A stretch of 35,148 nt of DNA from Aeriscardovia sp. Lineage in GTDB: Bacteria > Actinomycetota > Actinomycetes > Actinomycetales > Bifidobacteriaceae. Below the pieces are notes generated by a model that saw only the letters and a list, made by a program, of their open reading frames with translations, was not told where the DNA came from and ran no database searches. This document shows, in pieces, positions 1 to 9,536 of the stretch (positions are counted from its first letter, which is position 1; the number at the start of each line of letters is the position of its first letter). The position numbers and the translations under genes were made by a program. The DNA is taken from the NCBI GenBank assembly GCA_017965665.1, contig JAGCPN010000004.1, forward strand, positions 1 to 35,148, written 5' to 3'.

Positions 1-1
1 G

Positions 2-643
2 GACGCGGTGACCGATCTCACCTCCGCCCAGACCTCGGTAGATGATGCCATAGCCAAGGCCCAATCCGCCATCTCCTCCATGCAGCAGGCCGGCTACAGC
101 GAGGCGAGCATCGCCAGCGCCAAGTTTGACCTCAGTAGCGCCGAGGACGTGCAGAATGCACTCACTTCCGCCCTCAAGGCTGCCAAAGAGCAGACTGCAA
201 CTGAGGCGAGCTATACCAAGGCCGAGGCGCTTGCACAGTCTTTGGACCAGAACGTTTCCCAGACAACTTCTCAACTCCAGAACTTTGAGCCTATAGGAGA
301 GGAGCTCAACTTGGACTCCAAGATTCTTTCTGAAGCCTTTGCCTTCTCTGCGGCTTCTTCCCCTGTATCTCACGGCGCTGTCCCGACTTCGTATGCTCCC
401 AGCGCCGGAGGGACGAAGCTTCCTTCGGCAGAAGTTCCCTCTACTGCCACTGCCTCCAATTCCACCGCCTCCGGTCTGCAGTCTTCCTCATCGGAGGCCT
501 CGTCCGCTTCTTCTTCTGATCAGCTGGCCGTCACCGGCTCAAGTGCGGAAGATATGGAGATAGCCTCCGCCGTACTTATGGCCGGCGGAATTGCCATAGA
601 AGCTGTTAAGAAGAGCAGGGGAAGGCACGCGCGCAACAGGTAG
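2..643 (+). CDS. C-terminal part of a Ser/Ala-rich surface protein with LAVTG sorting signal
   Basis: The reading frame is open to the left edge, so the start lies outside the window. The visible 213 residues begin with an Ala/Ser/Gln-rich, probably helical region, followed by a low-complexity Ser/Ala/Thr/Pro stretch (about residues 110-170) that looks like a wall-spanning linker. The end carries LAVTG (nt 524-538), a short hydrophobic segment and a basic tail ending KKSRGRHARNR. This is the order of a cell-wall sorting signal. LAXTG is the motif recognised by class E sortases in Actinobacteria (family knowledge). The hydrophobic segment is short and contains a Glu, so anchoring is an inference. 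No enzymatic domain is visible. No sortase gene is present in the window. Confidence 0.6.
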   Translation, partial: DAVTDLTSAQTSVDDAIAKAQSAISSMQQAGYSEASIASAKFDLSSAEDVQNALTSALKAAKEQTATEASYTKAEALAQSLDQNVSQTTSQLQNFEPIGEELNLDSKILSEAFAFSAASSPVSHGAVPTSYAPSAGGTKLPSAEVPSTATASNSTASGLQSSSSEASSASSSDQLAVTGSSAEDMEIASAVLMAGGIAIEAVKKSRGRHARNR

Positions 644-698
644 GCCGGCGCTTTTTCAATCGCTCCAGATTGAGTTTTTACTGGATTAGCTGAAGAAA

Positions 699-768
699 AT
701 CCGCCCACGGGAAGGGCCTTTTGGGGACATAAAAGTTGAAAATTTCCGGACGGGTAACTTGGGCGGAT
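699..768. repeat. 9-bp inverted repeat in intergenic region
   Basis: ATCCGCCCA (699-707) and its exact reverse complement (760-768) enclose 52 nt. On the minus strand the second arm is followed by TTTCTT, so it could be a long-loop terminator or part of a small RNA. The intergenic stretch 644-780 holds nothing else recognisable. Confidence 0.45.
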
Positions 769-780
769 GAAAAAGAGTCA

Positions 781-808
781 ATAAAAATCCCCCTGGCAAT
801 GCAGGGGG
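781..808 (-). terminator. Intrinsic terminator of the copper operon
   Basis: On the minus strand a perfect 7-bp stem CCCCCTG/CAGGGGG with a 6-nt loop is followed by a T-rich run (ATTTTTAT). It lies 18 nt beyond the copZ stop codon and closes the copY-copA-copZ unit. Confidence 0.85.
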
Positions 809-826
809 CGCAATCGAGGCGGGAGG

Positions 827-1087
827 CTACTTTTCCTCCTCTTCCTTCTTATGGGACCTGAAGAACGGGAACGGATCCTCGTTGTATACGGGCTCTATCT
901 TGTAGGGGGTGCCCTTCAGGCATGCCAAAACGGATCTGGAGTTGAAATCCCTTCCTTCTACGGTGGCGATCCCGCTGTCCAAATCCACCGTAACTTTGCT
1001 CACGCTGGGCACAGCCTCTATACGGGAAGTCACAGTGTCCACGCACCCCTGGCACTTCATCCCCGTTATTTTGAACTTCTTTTCCAT
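827..1087 (-). CDS. copZ: Copper chaperone CopZ (HMA domain)
   Basis: This 86-residue protein is a single heavy-metal-associated domain with the metal-binding motif GMKCQGC near residues 9-15. The domain covers about residues 1-70 and is followed by a charged tail rich in Lys/Glu. In this family the two Cys bind Cu(I) and deliver it to the P-type ATPase or to the CopY repressor. The ATG at 1087 is preceded by AAAGGAGG at good spacing. It is the third gene of the copper operon, 41 nt after copA, and a strong terminator follows. Control by the cop-box upstream of copY is inferred from the operon layout. Confidence 0.85.
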   Translation of the reverse strand: MEKKFKITGMKCQGCVDTVTSRIEAVPSVSKVTVDLDSGIATVEGRDFNSRSVLACLKGTPYKIEPVYNEDPFPFFRSHKKEEEEK

Positions 1088-1128
1088 CGCGACCTCCTTT
1101 TCAGTCCTTTAACAGAATTCTACTTTCT

Positions 1129-3381
1129 TTAATTCCACTTTTTGGGCCTGTGGAAGCGGCGCAGCCTCAAGGCGTTCAAAACGACACACACCGAGCTCAT
1201 CGACATGCATGCGGCCGAAATCATGGGGTTAAGCAGCGGACCTCCGAAGAGGTAGAGCACCCCTGCCGCTATGGGGACACCTATGAGGTTGTAAAACAGG
1301 GCCCAAAAGAGGTTCTCCTTGATGTTGGTCATAGTGGCTTTGGAAAGCTCTATGGCCGTAGGCACGTCCATGAGGTCAGACTTCATGAGCACTATGTCGG
1401 CTGAAGAAATGGCCACATCTGTTCCACTGCCTATGGCTATCCCGACGTCGGCCTGGGAGAGGGCCGGGGCGTCATTTATCCCGTCTCCCACCATGGCAAC
1501 CCTTTCGCCCCTTTCCTGAAGAGAGGAGACGATACCGATCTTCCCTTCGGGAAGAACCCCCGCAAAGACTTCGTCGACCCCCACTTCTTTTGCGACCTTT
1601 TCGGCAGTCTTTTCATTGTCCCCCGTAATCATGACGGTCTTTATCCCGAGGCTCTTAAGGGCCGAAACAGCTGCCTTGCTTGTGGGTTTGACAGTGTCTT
1701 TCACCCCCATGAGGGCGATGAGGGACGAGCGGTTGGCCAGGAAAAGCAGCGTGCAGCCCTGGCCGGCCATCTTTTCTGCATCCTTTAGAGCTTCGGACCC
1801 AATTTGGATCCCGTTTTCTTCAAGAAGGGCCTGGCTGCCCAAAATGTAGGCTTCCCCCGAAACTTGGGCGAATACGCCTTTGCCGGAGACGGATGCGAAA
1901 GCCTCGGGTTCCGGCGCCGAAATCCCCCTCCCCTTCGCCTCGGCGGTCACGGCCTTCGCAATCGGGTGTTCGCTTCCGGCCTCCGCCGATGAAAAGAGGC
2001 CAAGGACCTCAGGCTCGGAAAGCGCGGAGTAGTTTCGGATCTCACTTACTGCGGGCTTTCCGGAAGTTATGGTACCGGTCTTATCGAAGGCCACGGCGGT
2101 GAGCTTGTAGGCCTTTTCGAGGCTCTCGCCACCCCGTATCAGTATGCCTTCCCTAGCTCCCCGCCCGGTCCCTACCATGATGGCCGTCGGGGTGGCCAGG
2201 CCCAGGGCGCAGGGGCAGGCTATCACAAGGACCGAAATGGCGACAGTGAGCCCGAAAAGCCAGTTCTGTCTCCCCACGAAAATCCAGAGGATGCCGACGA
2301 TAACCGCTATGGAGATTATGGTGGGGACAAAGAAGGCGGAGATCCTGTCGGCCAGGCGCGCTACCGGGAGCTTGGCGGACTGCGCCTGCTCGACAAGGGA
2401 GATGATTTTTGACAGCTCCCCGTCAGATGCAGACTTTTCAGCTTCCATGGTGAAACTTCCGGTGGAGTTGATGCTGGCCCCGATGACCTTGTCTCCGGCC
2501 CTTTTTTCAATCAGGGCAGATTCGCCCGTAATCATGGATTCGTCCACGTCAGAAGATCCCGAAAGCACCACCCCGTCGGTAGGCACCTTTTCTCCGGGCT
2601 TTACCAAAAGCACGTCTCCGACTTTCACTTCGGAGAGGGCCACTTCCTTCGTCTCTCCGTTTTCAAGGAGGGTGGCTTTTGCGGGAGAAAGATCCATGAG
2701 GCGGTTTATGGCCTCCCCCGCCTCTTTCTTGCTGCGGGTTTCAAAGAATTTGCCCAAAGTGACCAGGCAGAGGATCACGGCCCCCGACTCAAAGTAGAGT
2801 TTGGAGGCCCAGGCCCTGTCTCCGGCCAGGACGAGGGCTGTGGCCACTACCGAGTAGACGAAGGCGGTCCCCGATCCCAGGAAGACGAGAGAATCCATGT
2901 TGGGATGCCCTTTGACCAGGGTGAGAAAGCCTATGGAGTAGATCTTCCAGTTTATCCCCACTACAGCCGCGCATAGCACGAGCTGCACCACGGAAAAGGG
3001 GATGGGGGAGGAGAGCCAACGGGGAAGAGGTCCGTAGAAGGCCATATAGAGCAGGCACGCGCACAGCCCCGCCGACACCCAGAACCGGATCTGGAGGGAT
3101 TTAAGCTCCCTCCTCTTTTCCGCCTTTTTGGCGGCCAGCGCCTTGGAGGGGTCCTCCAGGGGCTTGGCCCCGTATCCGGCTTCCTTGACTTTCTTCTCTA
3201 TGTCTTCGCCTGATGCCAGGGAGGGGTCGAAGACGACGTTCATCTTTTCGGTGGCCAGGTTCACCGACACCGAACTGACGGCGGGCATGGACCTTACGGC
3301 CTTCTCTATTGTCGCCGCGCACGAGGCGCACACCATTCCGGAAATTCCGAAGGCCTCCTCTTTTTCAGCATCCGCAGCCAT
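1129..3381 (-). CDS. copA: Copper-exporting P1B-type ATPase CopA
   Basis: This 750-residue P-type ATPase pumps Cu(I) out of the cytoplasm. One N-terminal HMA domain carries GMVCASC (Cys18, Cys21). It is followed by membrane helices, the actuator TGES (about 285-288), the ion-binding CPC in a transmembrane helix (389-391), the phosphorylation site DKTGT (Asp433), SEHP in the nucleotide domain and GDGIND in the P domain. Late-helix residues YN and MSMSS fit the Cu(I) subgroup (P1B-1). The frame is open up to 3450, but the ATG at 3381 is chosen because AGGAGGG lies just upstream and HMA domains start close to it. The gene overlaps the end of copY by 17 nt, so translation is probably coupled. Confidence 0.93.
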   Translation of the reverse strand: MAADAEKEEAFGISGMVCASCAATIEKAVRSMPAVSSVSVNLATEKMNVVFDPSLASGEDIEKKVKEAGYGAKPLEDPSKALAAKKAEKRRELKSLQIRFWVSAGLCACLLYMAFYGPLPRWLSSPIPFSVVQLVLCAAVVGINWKIYSIGFLTLVKGHPNMDSLVFLGSGTAFVYSVVATALVLAGDRAWASKLYFESGAVILCLVTLGKFFETRSKKEAGEAINRLMDLSPAKATLLENGETKEVALSEVKVGDVLLVKPGEKVPTDGVVLSGSSDVDESMITGESALIEKRAGDKVIGASINSTGSFTMEAEKSASDGELSKIISLVEQAQSAKLPVARLADRISAFFVPTIISIAVIVGILWIFVGRQNWLFGLTVAISVLVIACPCALGLATPTAIMVGTGRGAREGILIRGGESLEKAYKLTAVAFDKTGTITSGKPAVSEIRNYSALSEPEVLGLFSSAEAGSEHPIAKAVTAEAKGRGISAPEPEAFASVSGKGVFAQVSGEAYILGSQALLEENGIQIGSEALKDAEKMAGQGCTLLFLANRSSLIALMGVKDTVKPTSKAAVSALKSLGIKTVMITGDNEKTAEKVAKEVGVDEVFAGVLPEGKIGIVSSLQERGERVAMVGDGINDAPALSQADVGIAIGSGTDVAISSADIVLMKSDLMDVPTAIELSKATMTNIKENLFWALFYNLIGVPIAAGVLYLFGGPLLNPMISAACMSMSSVCVVLNALRLRRFHRPKKWN

Positions 3382-3814
3382 TCTTCCCTCCTTCGCATCC
3401 GCACCCGCAGGAGCCGTCTTTTGCCTCGAGTCGGGCGATCTTCTCTTCAAGCGCCCTCTTCACGTCTTCTGCATCTTTTTTCGTCAGCGGGCACTCATCT
3501 ATGAGCCGTATCAGCATTTCCTTCTGGTCGCACCCGCAGGTTTCCTCGGCCAGCTGGCGCGCCCTTCCTTCCACGCATTCCCCTTGGGCCCTCTTTGCCC
3601 TGTACTCAAACTTTCCTCCGGACTTTTCCGCCTCCACAAACCCTTTCTTTTCCAGCCTGGAAAGATAGGTTTTGCATGTGGAAGGGGACCATCCGAACTC
3701 CTCTGCGCACCTTTTGCACACCTGCGAGGAGGGGAGGGGGGAGCGCCACAGAAGGGACATCACCTTCCACTCGCACCTTGAAATCGTGCACCCGCATTGC
3801 TTCACGGAAGGCAT
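3365..3814 (-). CDS. copY: Copper-responsive repressor, CopY/BlaI family
   Basis: This 149-residue regulator has an N-terminal winged helix of the BlaI/MecI/CopY type (about residues 10-80). It ends in a Cys cluster of the form CxC-x6-CxC, the site where copper displaces zinc in CopY proteins. It is unusually rich in cysteine: about 15 in total, including CGC near the N-terminus, CKRC in the DNA-binding domain and TCGC in the middle. The ATG at 3814 is preferred. A TTG at 3844 would place the operator inside the gene. Neither start has a good ribosome site. It is the first gene of the operon, ahead of copA and copZ. A CopY-type switch is unexpected in an actinobacterium-like genome, where CsoR is more usual, so transfer is possible. 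Confidence 0.88.
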   Translation of the reverse strand: MPSVKQCGCTISRCEWKVMSLLWRSPLPSSQVCKRCAEEFGWSPSTCKTYLSRLEKKGFVEAEKSGGKFEYRAKRAQGECVEGRARQLAEETCGCDQKEMLIRLIDECPLTKKDAEDVKRALEEKIARLEAKDGSCGCGCEGGKNGCGC

Positions 3815-3824
3815 GATAGCACAT

Positions 3825-3844
3825 TTGTCTACAAATGTAGACAA
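3825..3844. promoter_or_regulatory. CopY operator (cop-box) upstream of copY
   Basis: TACAAATGTA (3830-3839) matches the CopY consensus TACAnnTGTA exactly. It sits inside a larger perfect dyad with 9-bp arms (TTGTCTACA and its complement) around a 2-nt centre. A minus-strand -10-like TATTGT (3841-3846) overlaps the outer arm, so bound repressor would cover the promoter. The site lies 11 nt upstream of the copY ATG. This is direct sequence evidence for autoregulation. Confidence 0.9.
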
Positions 3845-3883
3845 TACGCGGGCTTTCTCTTTTAGGAATAAATCCCTCCTTCC

Positions 3884-3902
3884 CTGAGTTGTCTTTTCTC
3901 AG
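3884..3902 (+). promoter_or_regulatory. Inverted repeat upstream of clpB, possible degenerate HspR (HAIR-like) site
   Basis: CTGAG and CTCAG flank 9 nt, 18 nt before the clpB ATG. The core TGAGT-N7-TCTCA has the spacing of the actinobacterial HAIR operator (TGAGT-N7-ACTCA) but deviates from the consensus. No HspR gene is in the window, so binding is speculative. Confidence 0.3.
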
Positions 3903-3919
3903 AAGAAAGGCGTATTTGT

Positions 3920-6541
3920 ATGGATGAAAAACTGACCAACCTATCCCAAAAAGTGCTGGGGGACGCGATCCAGGACGCTTCTGCCGCCGGAAATCCGCAG
4001 GTGACCCCCCTGCACCTTCTCGATTCCCTCCTCAGGCTCGACAACGGCCTGGTCAAAGGGCTGCTCGAAGCCGTAAAGGCCGATCCCAAGGCCATAGGGG
4101 CGAAAGTGAGAAACGCCCTGGCAGCTTTGCCCAGCGCCAGCGGCGGAAACGGCAACCCCACCGCTTCCAGAGATCTGAACCAGGTCCTCTCGGACGCGGG
4201 ACAGCTTATGACCCAGTGCGGGGACGACTACGTGTCCACCGAGCACCTCCTGGCCGCCCTCGCCGCCTCCCAGGACAAGGCCGGGGAAATTTTGCGCGCC
4301 TCGGGCGCCACAAAAGACGCGATCCTGAAAGCTTTGCCCACGGTGCGCGGAGACGGCCACGTCACCAGCCCCGACGCCGAAGACAACTACAAGGCCCTCG
4401 AAAAGTACTCTACCGACCTCACCAAGGCGGCTTCAGAAGGGAAGCTGGATCCCGTCATCGGGCGCGACCAGGAGATAAGGAGGGTCATGCAGATCCTCTA
4501 CAGGCGCACTAAGAACAACCCCATCCTCGTAGGCGAGCCCGGAGTGGGCAAAACCGCCGTCGTAGAGGGCCTCGCCCAGAGGATCGTGGCAGGAGACGTG
4601 CCCCTCACCCTCAAAAACAAAAAACTCATCTCCCTCGACCTTTCGGCCATGGTCGCCGGGGCGAAGTACAGGGGGGAGTTTGAAGAGAGGTTAAAGTCCG
4701 TCCTGGCCGAAATCAAGGCCTCCGACGGGCAGATCATCACCTTTATAGACGAGATCCACACGATTGTGGGGGCGGGCAACGCCGAAGGCGCCATGGACGC
4801 CGGAAACATGCTTAAGCCCATGCTCGCCCGGGGGGAGCTGCGCCTCATAGGCGCCACTACGCTGGACGAGTACAGGGAGAACATAGAGAAGGACCCGGCC
4901 CTTGAGCGCAGGTTCCAGCAGGTGTACGTAGGAGAGCCGGACGTGGAAGACACGATCACGATCCTGCGCGGCCTAAAGCAGCGCTACGAGGCGCACCACA
5001 AGGTGACGATCGGAGACGACGCCCTCATAGCCGCCGCCACCCTCTCCAACCGCTACATCACCGACCGCCAGCTCCCCGACAAGGCCATAGACCTTGTAGA
5101 CGAGGCCGCGGCGCACCTCCGCATGGAGCTAGACTCCTCCCCCGAAGAGATAGACGAGCTCTCAAGGAAGGTCACCCGCCTCCAGATGGAGCAGCTCCAG
5201 CTTTCCAAGAGCGAGGACGAGGCGAGCAAAGAGCACCTGGGAGAGATCGAAAAGGAGCTGGCCGACGCCAAAGAAAAGCTTTCCGGCCTCCAGGCCAGGT
5301 GGAACAGCGAAAAGAGCGGCAGAAACCGCGTAGGAGAGCTGAGGGCAAAGCTCGATGCCAAGAAGGTTGAAGCCGACAAGGCCACCAGGTCCGGAGATCT
5401 GGAAAAGGCCGGAAAGATCATGTACGGGGAGATCCCGGAGATCCGCAAAGAGCTCGAAGACGCGCAGAAAGCGGCCGAGAGCGCCCAAAAGGACGGCCAT
5501 GCCGATGAGCCCATGGTTCCCGACTGCGTGGACGCAGAGAGCATAGCCAGGGTGGTGTCCGAGTGGACCGGGATACCCGTAGGTAAGCTCACCGAATCGG
5601 AAGACGAAAAGCTCCTGCACATGGAGGACTACCTGGGCAAGCACGTGATAGGGCAAAAGGAGGCCATCCACTCCGTAAGCGACGCGGTGAGGAGGTCGAG
5701 GAGCGGAATATCGGATCCCAACAGGCCCACCGGATCCTTCATGTTCCTCGGGCCCACGGGCGTGGGCAAAACCGAGCTGGCCAAGGCCCTCGCCGAGTTC
5801 CTCTTCGACGACCAGAGGGCGATGGTGAGGATAGACATGAGCGAGTACATGGAGAAGGCCTCCGTCTCCCGCCTCATAGGCGCGGCCCCGGGGTACGTGG
5901 GCTATGAAGAGGGAGGGCAGCTCACCGAGGCCGTCAGGCGCAGGCCCTACTCGGTAGTCCTCTTCGACGAGGTGGAGAAGGCCGACAGGGAGGTCTTCGA
6001 CCTTCTGCTCCAGGTCTTGGACGACGGGCGCCTCACCGACGGCCAGGGCCGCACGGTGGACTTCAAAAACACCATCCTCATCATGACTTCCAACCTCGGA
6101 AGCGAGTACATGGCCAGGCAGGACATGGACGAGGAGGCAAAGAAGAAGGCTGTGATGGACGCCGTCAAGGCCCACTTCCGCCCGGAGTTTCTGAACCGCC
6201 TGGACGACATAGTGATGTTCCACCCCCTGACCCGCCAGGATCTGCGCAAGATCGTCGACATCCAGTTAGACCAGCTGGCAGGCCGCCTCTCCGACAGGCG
6301 CATCACCCTGACCGCCACCGAAGACGCCAAAGACTGGCTGGCAAACGTGGGCTACTCCCCGGCCTACGGCGCAAGGCCGCTTCGCAGGCTGGTGCAGACC
6401 CAGGTCGGAGACAAGCTCGCCAAAGCTCTTTTGAGCGGCAAAGTCCTCCCCTCTTCCCAGGTCGTGGTGGATCACAGGGGAGATGACGACTTTCTCACCC
6501 TCGAAGACGGAAAAGACAAAAAGATAATACAGGTAGACTGA
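3920..6541 (+). CDS. clpB: Chaperone disaggregase ClpB (Hsp100)
   Basis: This 873-residue ATPase rescues proteins from aggregates together with DnaK/DnaJ/GrpE. The order is typical of ClpB: N-terminal Clp repeats (about 1-150), AAA+ domain 1 with Walker A GEPGVGKT (205-212) and Walker B FIDEIH, a long coiled-coil middle domain (about 405-530) that distinguishes ClpB from ClpA/ClpC, then AAA+ domain 2 with Walker A GPTGVGKT (611-618) and the C-terminal oligomerisation domain. Length is normal. The ATG follows AGAAAGG at 9 nt spacing. It is transcribed away from the copper operon and closed by a terminator, so it is probably its own unit beside the dnaK operon. Confidence 0.96.
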   Translation: MDEKLTNLSQKVLGDAIQDASAAGNPQVTPLHLLDSLLRLDNGLVKGLLEAVKADPKAIGAKVRNALAALPSASGGNGNPTASRDLNQVLSDAGQLMTQCGDDYVSTEHLLAALAASQDKAGEILRASGATKDAILKALPTVRGDGHVTSPDAEDNYKALEKYSTDLTKAASEGKLDPVIGRDQEIRRVMQILYRRTKNNPILVGEPGVGKTAVVEGLAQRIVAGDVPLTLKNKKLISLDLSAMVAGAKYRGEFEERLKSVLAEIKASDGQIITFIDEIHTIVGAGNAEGAMDAGNMLKPMLARGELRLIGATTLDEYRENIEKDPALERRFQQVYVGEPDVEDTITILRGLKQRYEAHHKVTIGDDALIAAATLSNRYITDRQLPDKAIDLVDEAAAHLRMELDSSPEEIDELSRKVTRLQMEQLQLSKSEDEASKEHLGEIEKELADAKEKLSGLQARWNSEKSGRNRVGELRAKLDAKKVEADKATRSGDLEKAGKIMYGEIPEIRKELEDAQKAAESAQKDGHADEPMVPDCVDAESIARVVSEWTGIPVGKLTESEDEKLLHMEDYLGKHVIGQKEAIHSVSDAVRRSRSGISDPNRPTGSFMFLGPTGVGKTELAKALAEFLFDDQRAMVRIDMSEYMEKASVSRLIGAAPGYVGYEEGGQLTEAVRRRPYSVVLFDEVEKADREVFDLLLQVLDDGRLTDGQGRTVDFKNTILIMTSNLGSEYMARQDMDEEAKKKAVMDAVKAHFRPEFLNRLDDIVMFHPLTRQDLRKIVDIQLDQLAGRLSDRRITLTATEDAKDWLANVGYSPAYGARPLRRLVQTQVGDKLAKALLSGKVLPSSQVVVDHRGDDDFLTLEDGKDKKIIQVD

Positions 6542-6566
6542 AAAAAGGGGCCCAAAGGCCCAAATC

Positions 6567-6602
6567 AAAGCCCGCGCCATGGAATAATCGCGGGCTTTTC
6601 CA
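6567..6602 (+). terminator. Intrinsic terminator after clpB
   Basis: A perfect 10-bp stem AAAGCCCGCG/CGCGGGCTTT with a 12-nt loop is followed by TTTTCC. It lies 25 nt after the clpB stop and separates clpB from the dnaK operon. Confidence 0.8.
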
Positions 6603-6622
6603 ACTTGAATCACTAAAGAAGC

Positions 6623-6643
6623 GCGCCGGGAGGGTCCCGGCGC
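6623..6643 (+). other. GC-rich hairpin in the dnaK leader
   Basis: Perfect 9-bp arms (GCGCCGGGA and complement) enclose a 3-nt loop and end only a few bases before the ribosome site AAAAGGAGG (6649-6657). There is no T-run, so it is not a terminator. It may stabilise the mRNA or affect access to the start. No CIRCE element is present in this leader. Confidence 0.5.
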
Positions 6644-6663
6644 CGGGAAAAGGAGGATGCGCG

Positions 6664-8520
6664 ATGGGGCGCTCGGTCGGAATAGATTTAGGCACCACCA
6701 ATTCTTGCATTGCAACTCTCGAAGGTGGGCAGCCCACGGTGATCGTCAACTCCGAGGGGCAGAGGACCACCCCTTCGGTCGTGGCTTTTGCCAAGAACGG
6801 TGAAATTCTAGTGGGGGATGTGGCAAAGAGGCAGGCCGTTACCAATGTGGAGCGCACCATTTCCTCCGTCAAGCGCCACATGGGCACGGACTGGACCGTA
6901 GACATCGACGGGAAAAAGTGGACGCCCCAGGAGATAAGCGCCCAGATTTTGATGAAGCTTAAGAGGGACGCCGAGGCGTACCTGGGCGAACCCGTGACGG
7001 ACGCCGTCATAACCTGCCCCGCCTACTTCAACGACGCCCAGAGGCAGGCCACTAAGGACGCCGGAAAGATCGCCGGCCTCAACGTCTTAAGGATTATAAA
7101 CGAGCCTACCGCGGCCGCCCTCGCCTACGGCCTCGAGAAGGGCAACGAAAACGAGCAGATCCTCGTATTCGACCTGGGCGGCGGCACCTTCGACGTATCC
7201 CTGCTAGAAATCGGAAAGGACGAGGACGGCTTCTCCACCATCCAGGTCAAGGCCACCAACGGCGACAACCACCTGGGCGGAGACGACTGGGACCAGAGGA
7301 TAATCGACTGGCTCATAGGGGTTGTCAAGAGCAAGTACGGAGTCGACCTCTCCCAGGACAAGATCGCCCTCCAGAGGCTCAAGGAAGCCTCCGAGCAGGC
7401 CAAAAAGGAGCTCTCGGGCGCCATGGAGACCACCATCTCCATGCAGTACCTGGCCATGACCCCCGACGGCAGGCCGGTGCACCTCGACGAGGTGCTCACC
7501 CGCGCCCACTTTGAAGAGATGACCCGCGACCTTCTCGACAGGTGCCGCAAGCCCTTCTCCCAGGTGCTTTCCGACGCCGGGGTGAAGGTGTCGGACATCG
7601 ACCACGTGATCCTGGTGGGCGGCTCCACCAGGATGCCCGCCGTAAAGGACCTCGTAAAGGAGCTTACGGGAGGAAAGGACGCCAGCCAGTCGGTGAACCC
7701 GGACGAAGTGGTGGCCGTGGGCGCAGCCATCCAGTCCGGCGTCATCAAGGGCGACCGCAAGGACGTACTGCTGATAGACGTGACCCCGCTGAGCCTCGGG
7801 ATTGAGACCAAGGGCGGAATCATGACCAAGCTCATCGACAGGAACACCGCCATCCCCACCAAGAGGAGCGAGATCTTCTCTACGGCCGAAGACAACCAGT
7901 CTTCCGTCCTCATCCAGGTCTACCAGGGAGAGAGGGAGTTTGCCCGCGACAACAAGCCTCTGGGCACTTTCGAGCTGACCGGCATCGCCCCGGCTCCCAG
8001 GGGCGTGCCCAAGATCGAAGTCACTTTCGACATCGACGCCAACGGCATCGTGCACGTCTCCGCCAAGGATCAGGGCACCGGCAAGGAACAGTCCATGACC
8101 ATCACCGGCGGCTCCTCCCTGCCCAAAGACGAAATTGACCGCATGGTCAAGGAGGCCCAGGAGCACGAGGCCGACGACAAGAAGCGCAAGGAAGATGCGG
8201 AGACCCGCAACCAGGGAGAAGCCTTCGCCTACTCCATAGAGAAGCTGCTGAACGACAACAAAGACAAGATCCCCGCCGATCTCGCCTCCGAAGTTACAGC
8301 CAAGATCTCCACCCTCAAGGAGGCCCTCAAGGGTGAAGACACGGAAGCCATAAAGAAGGCCCAAGACGACCTCATGACCTCCGCCCAGAAGATCGGCAAG
8401 AACATCTACGAGCAGAACCCCTCCGCCCAGGCCGGCCCTTCCGCCTCCCAGAGCCAGGGGCCCGATGACGACGTAGTGGACGCCCAGGTGGTCGACGACG
8501 ACGACAAGAAAGACGAGTAG
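6664..8520 (+). CDS. dnaK: Hsp70 chaperone DnaK
   Basis: This 618-residue Hsp70 opens with the signature GIDLGTTNS and carries [12 protein letters not shown] and the third Hsp70 signature ([11 protein letters not shown]). The nucleotide-binding domain covers about residues 1-360 and the substrate-binding domain about 365-600, followed by an acidic, Asp-rich tail. It binds and releases unfolded segments, with ATP hydrolysis stimulated by J proteins and nucleotide exchange by GrpE. A strong AAAGGAGG precedes the ATG. grpE follows after 2 nt, then two J-domain genes, so dnaK heads an operon. There is no CIRCE and no complete HAIR site in the leader, so its heat-shock control is not evident from sequence. 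Confidence 0.97.
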   Translation: MGRSVGIDLGTTNSCIATLEGGQPTVIVNSEGQRTTPSVVAFAKNGEILVGDVAKRQAVTNVERTISSVKRHMGTDWTVDIDGKKWTPQEISAQILMKLKRDAEAYLGEPVTDAVITCPAYFNDAQRQATKDAGKIAGLNVLRIINEPTAAALAYGLEKGNENEQILVFDLGGGTFDVSLLEIGKDEDGFSTIQVKATNGDNHLGGDDWDQRIIDWLIGVVKSKYGVDLSQDKIALQRLKEASEQAKKELSGAMETTISMQYLAMTPDGRPVHLDEVLTRAHFEEMTRDLLDRCRKPFSQVLSDAGVKVSDIDHVILVGGSTRMPAVKDLVKELTGGKDASQSVNPDEVVAVGAAIQSGVIKGDRKDVLLIDVTPLSLGIETKGGIMTKLIDRNTAIPTKRSEIFSTAEDNQSSVLIQVYQGEREFARDNKPLGTFELTGIAPAPRGVPKIEVTFDIDANGIVHVSAKDQGTGKEQSMTITGGSSLPKDEIDRMVKEAQEHEADDKKRKEDAETRNQGEAFAYSIEKLLNDNKDKIPADLASEVTAKISTLKEALKGEDTEAIKKAQDDLMTSAQKIGKNIYEQNPSAQAGPSASQSQGPDDDVVDAQVVDDDDKKDE

Positions 8521-8522
8521 AG

Positions 8523-9110
8523 ATGGAAGAGAGCTCGGAGGAGGAGAAGAAAGCCTCCGAAGAGGATTGTGAGACCCTCGAGCAGGAACTTGACGACGCC
8601 GTAGAAGAGGACCTTTCCAAGGAGCTGGAAGCCTCAAAAAAGGAAGCTGGCGAGTATCTGGACGCCCTAAAGCGCGAGCGGGCCGACTTCATCAACTTCC
8701 GCAACCGCATCTCCAAGGAGAGGGAGCAGTTCAAGCAGGCCGGGGTGGAGGATGCCTTTAAGGCGATCCTTCCGGTCCTCGACGACATGGACCGCATAAG
8801 GGAGCACGGAAAGATGGATTCGTCTCTCAAAGCCGTCTCCAAGCAGATGGACAAAGCCCTCTCAAAGCTCGGGATAGAGAAGTTCGGAGAGCCCGGAGAG
8901 CCCTTCGACCCCTCCATCCATGAGGCGATTCTCCACAACCCCAAGGAAGGGGTGCAAAGCGACTGCGTCGAAGCGGTGGTCGAGGCCGGATACAGCATCG
9001 GGGGGAAGATCCTGCGGGCTGCCAGGGTGGTCGTCTCTTCCCCTCTTCCGGCCGACGCCGCTTCCGCCCCCTCCCAACCGGACGAAGGCGCAAAAGACTG
9101 CGAAGCCTGA
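8523..9110 (+). CDS. grpE: Nucleotide exchange factor GrpE
   Basis: This 195-residue protein starts with an acidic region, continues with a long coiled coil (about residues 15-90, including the ADFINFRNR segment typical of GrpE) and ends with the compact beta domain that contacts DnaK ([10 protein letters not shown] and [15 protein letters not shown]). It releases ADP from DnaK. The ATG lies 2 nt after the dnaK stop, so translation is likely coupled. The length is within the usual range. The C-terminal tail after about residue 170 is low-complexity and not conserved. Confidence 0.93.
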   Translation: MEESSEEEKKASEEDCETLEQELDDAVEEDLSKELEASKKEAGEYLDALKRERADFINFRNRISKEREQFKQAGVEDAFKAILPVLDDMDRIREHGKMDSSLKAVSKQMDKALSKLGIEKFGEPGEPFDPSIHEAILHNPKEGVQSDCVEAVVEAGYSIGGKILRAARVVVSSPLPADAASAPSQPDEGAKDCEA

Positions 9111-9120
9111 AGGAGGGCAG

Positions 9121-9360
9121 ATGACGATAGCCGAGTGGGGGCACAAGGATTTCTACGCGATCCTGGGCGTCCCCGATGACGCTTCGGAAGAGGAAATCGG
9201 GAAGGCCTACAAAGAGCTGGCCAGGCAGTACCATCCGGATCTGAACCACGATCCGGAAGCCGGGGCGAAGTTCAAAGAGATAACGGAGGCCTACGACGTG
9301 CTGAGCTCTCCTGACCAGAGGAGGCTCTACAACACCATGCGGGCCCACTTCAACTTCTGA
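9121..9360 (+). CDS. Stand-alone J-domain protein (79 aa)
   Basis: This is a complete but minimal J protein: residues 9-70 form a J domain with the HPD motif at 38-40 and nothing follows, neither Gly/Phe region nor substrate-binding domain. The ATG is preceded by AGGAGGG, so it is probably translated. It is strikingly like the J domain of the next gene: HPD falls at the same residue number and a 40-nt block is identical (9215-9254 and 9497-9536). It was probably made by a recent tandem duplication followed by truncation. It could stimulate DnaK ATPase without delivering a client of its own. It lies between grpE and dnaJ in the same operon. Confidence 0.8.
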   Translation: MTIAEWGHKDFYAILGVPDDASEEEIGKAYKELARQYHPDLNHDPEAGAKFKEITEAYDVLSSPDQRRLYNTMRAHFNF

Positions 9361-9536
9361 GGCCCGCCCCCGGGGGATTTACAAAAAGGCGGCAGGTGGC
9401 CAATGGCAGAAAACGAATGGCTAAATAAGGATTTTTACAAGGTGCTGGGCGTCAGCCAGGACGCCAGCCAGGATGAGATAAAAAAGGCTTACAGGAAGCT
9501 GGCCAGGCAGTACCATCCGGATCTGAACCACGATCC
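9215..9536 (+). repeat. 40-nt direct repeat shared by two J-domain genes
   Basis: Positions 9215-9254 and 9497-9536 are identical and encode the [14 protein letters not shown] / [14 protein letters not shown] core. The flanks diverge faster, which fits duplication with local gene conversion. Confidence 0.85.

Noticed and set aside
3815..3844. TTG start of copY at 3844
   Set aside because: It would put the cop-box inside the coding region. The ATG at 3814 leaves the operator upstream.
5162..6223. Long open frame (353 codons) antisense to clpB
   Set aside because: It lies wholly within clpB, has no homology pattern, and arises from GC-rich codon bias. The same applies to long antisense frames in dnaK (7204-8637), the antiporter gene (16099-17307), the MFS genes (18459-19790, 20199-21161) and to the same-strand shadow frame at 20702-21898.
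6606..6620. HspR half-sites CTTGAAT and ACTAAAG before dnaK
   Set aside because: Only 1 nt separates them instead of 7, so they do not form a HAIR operator.
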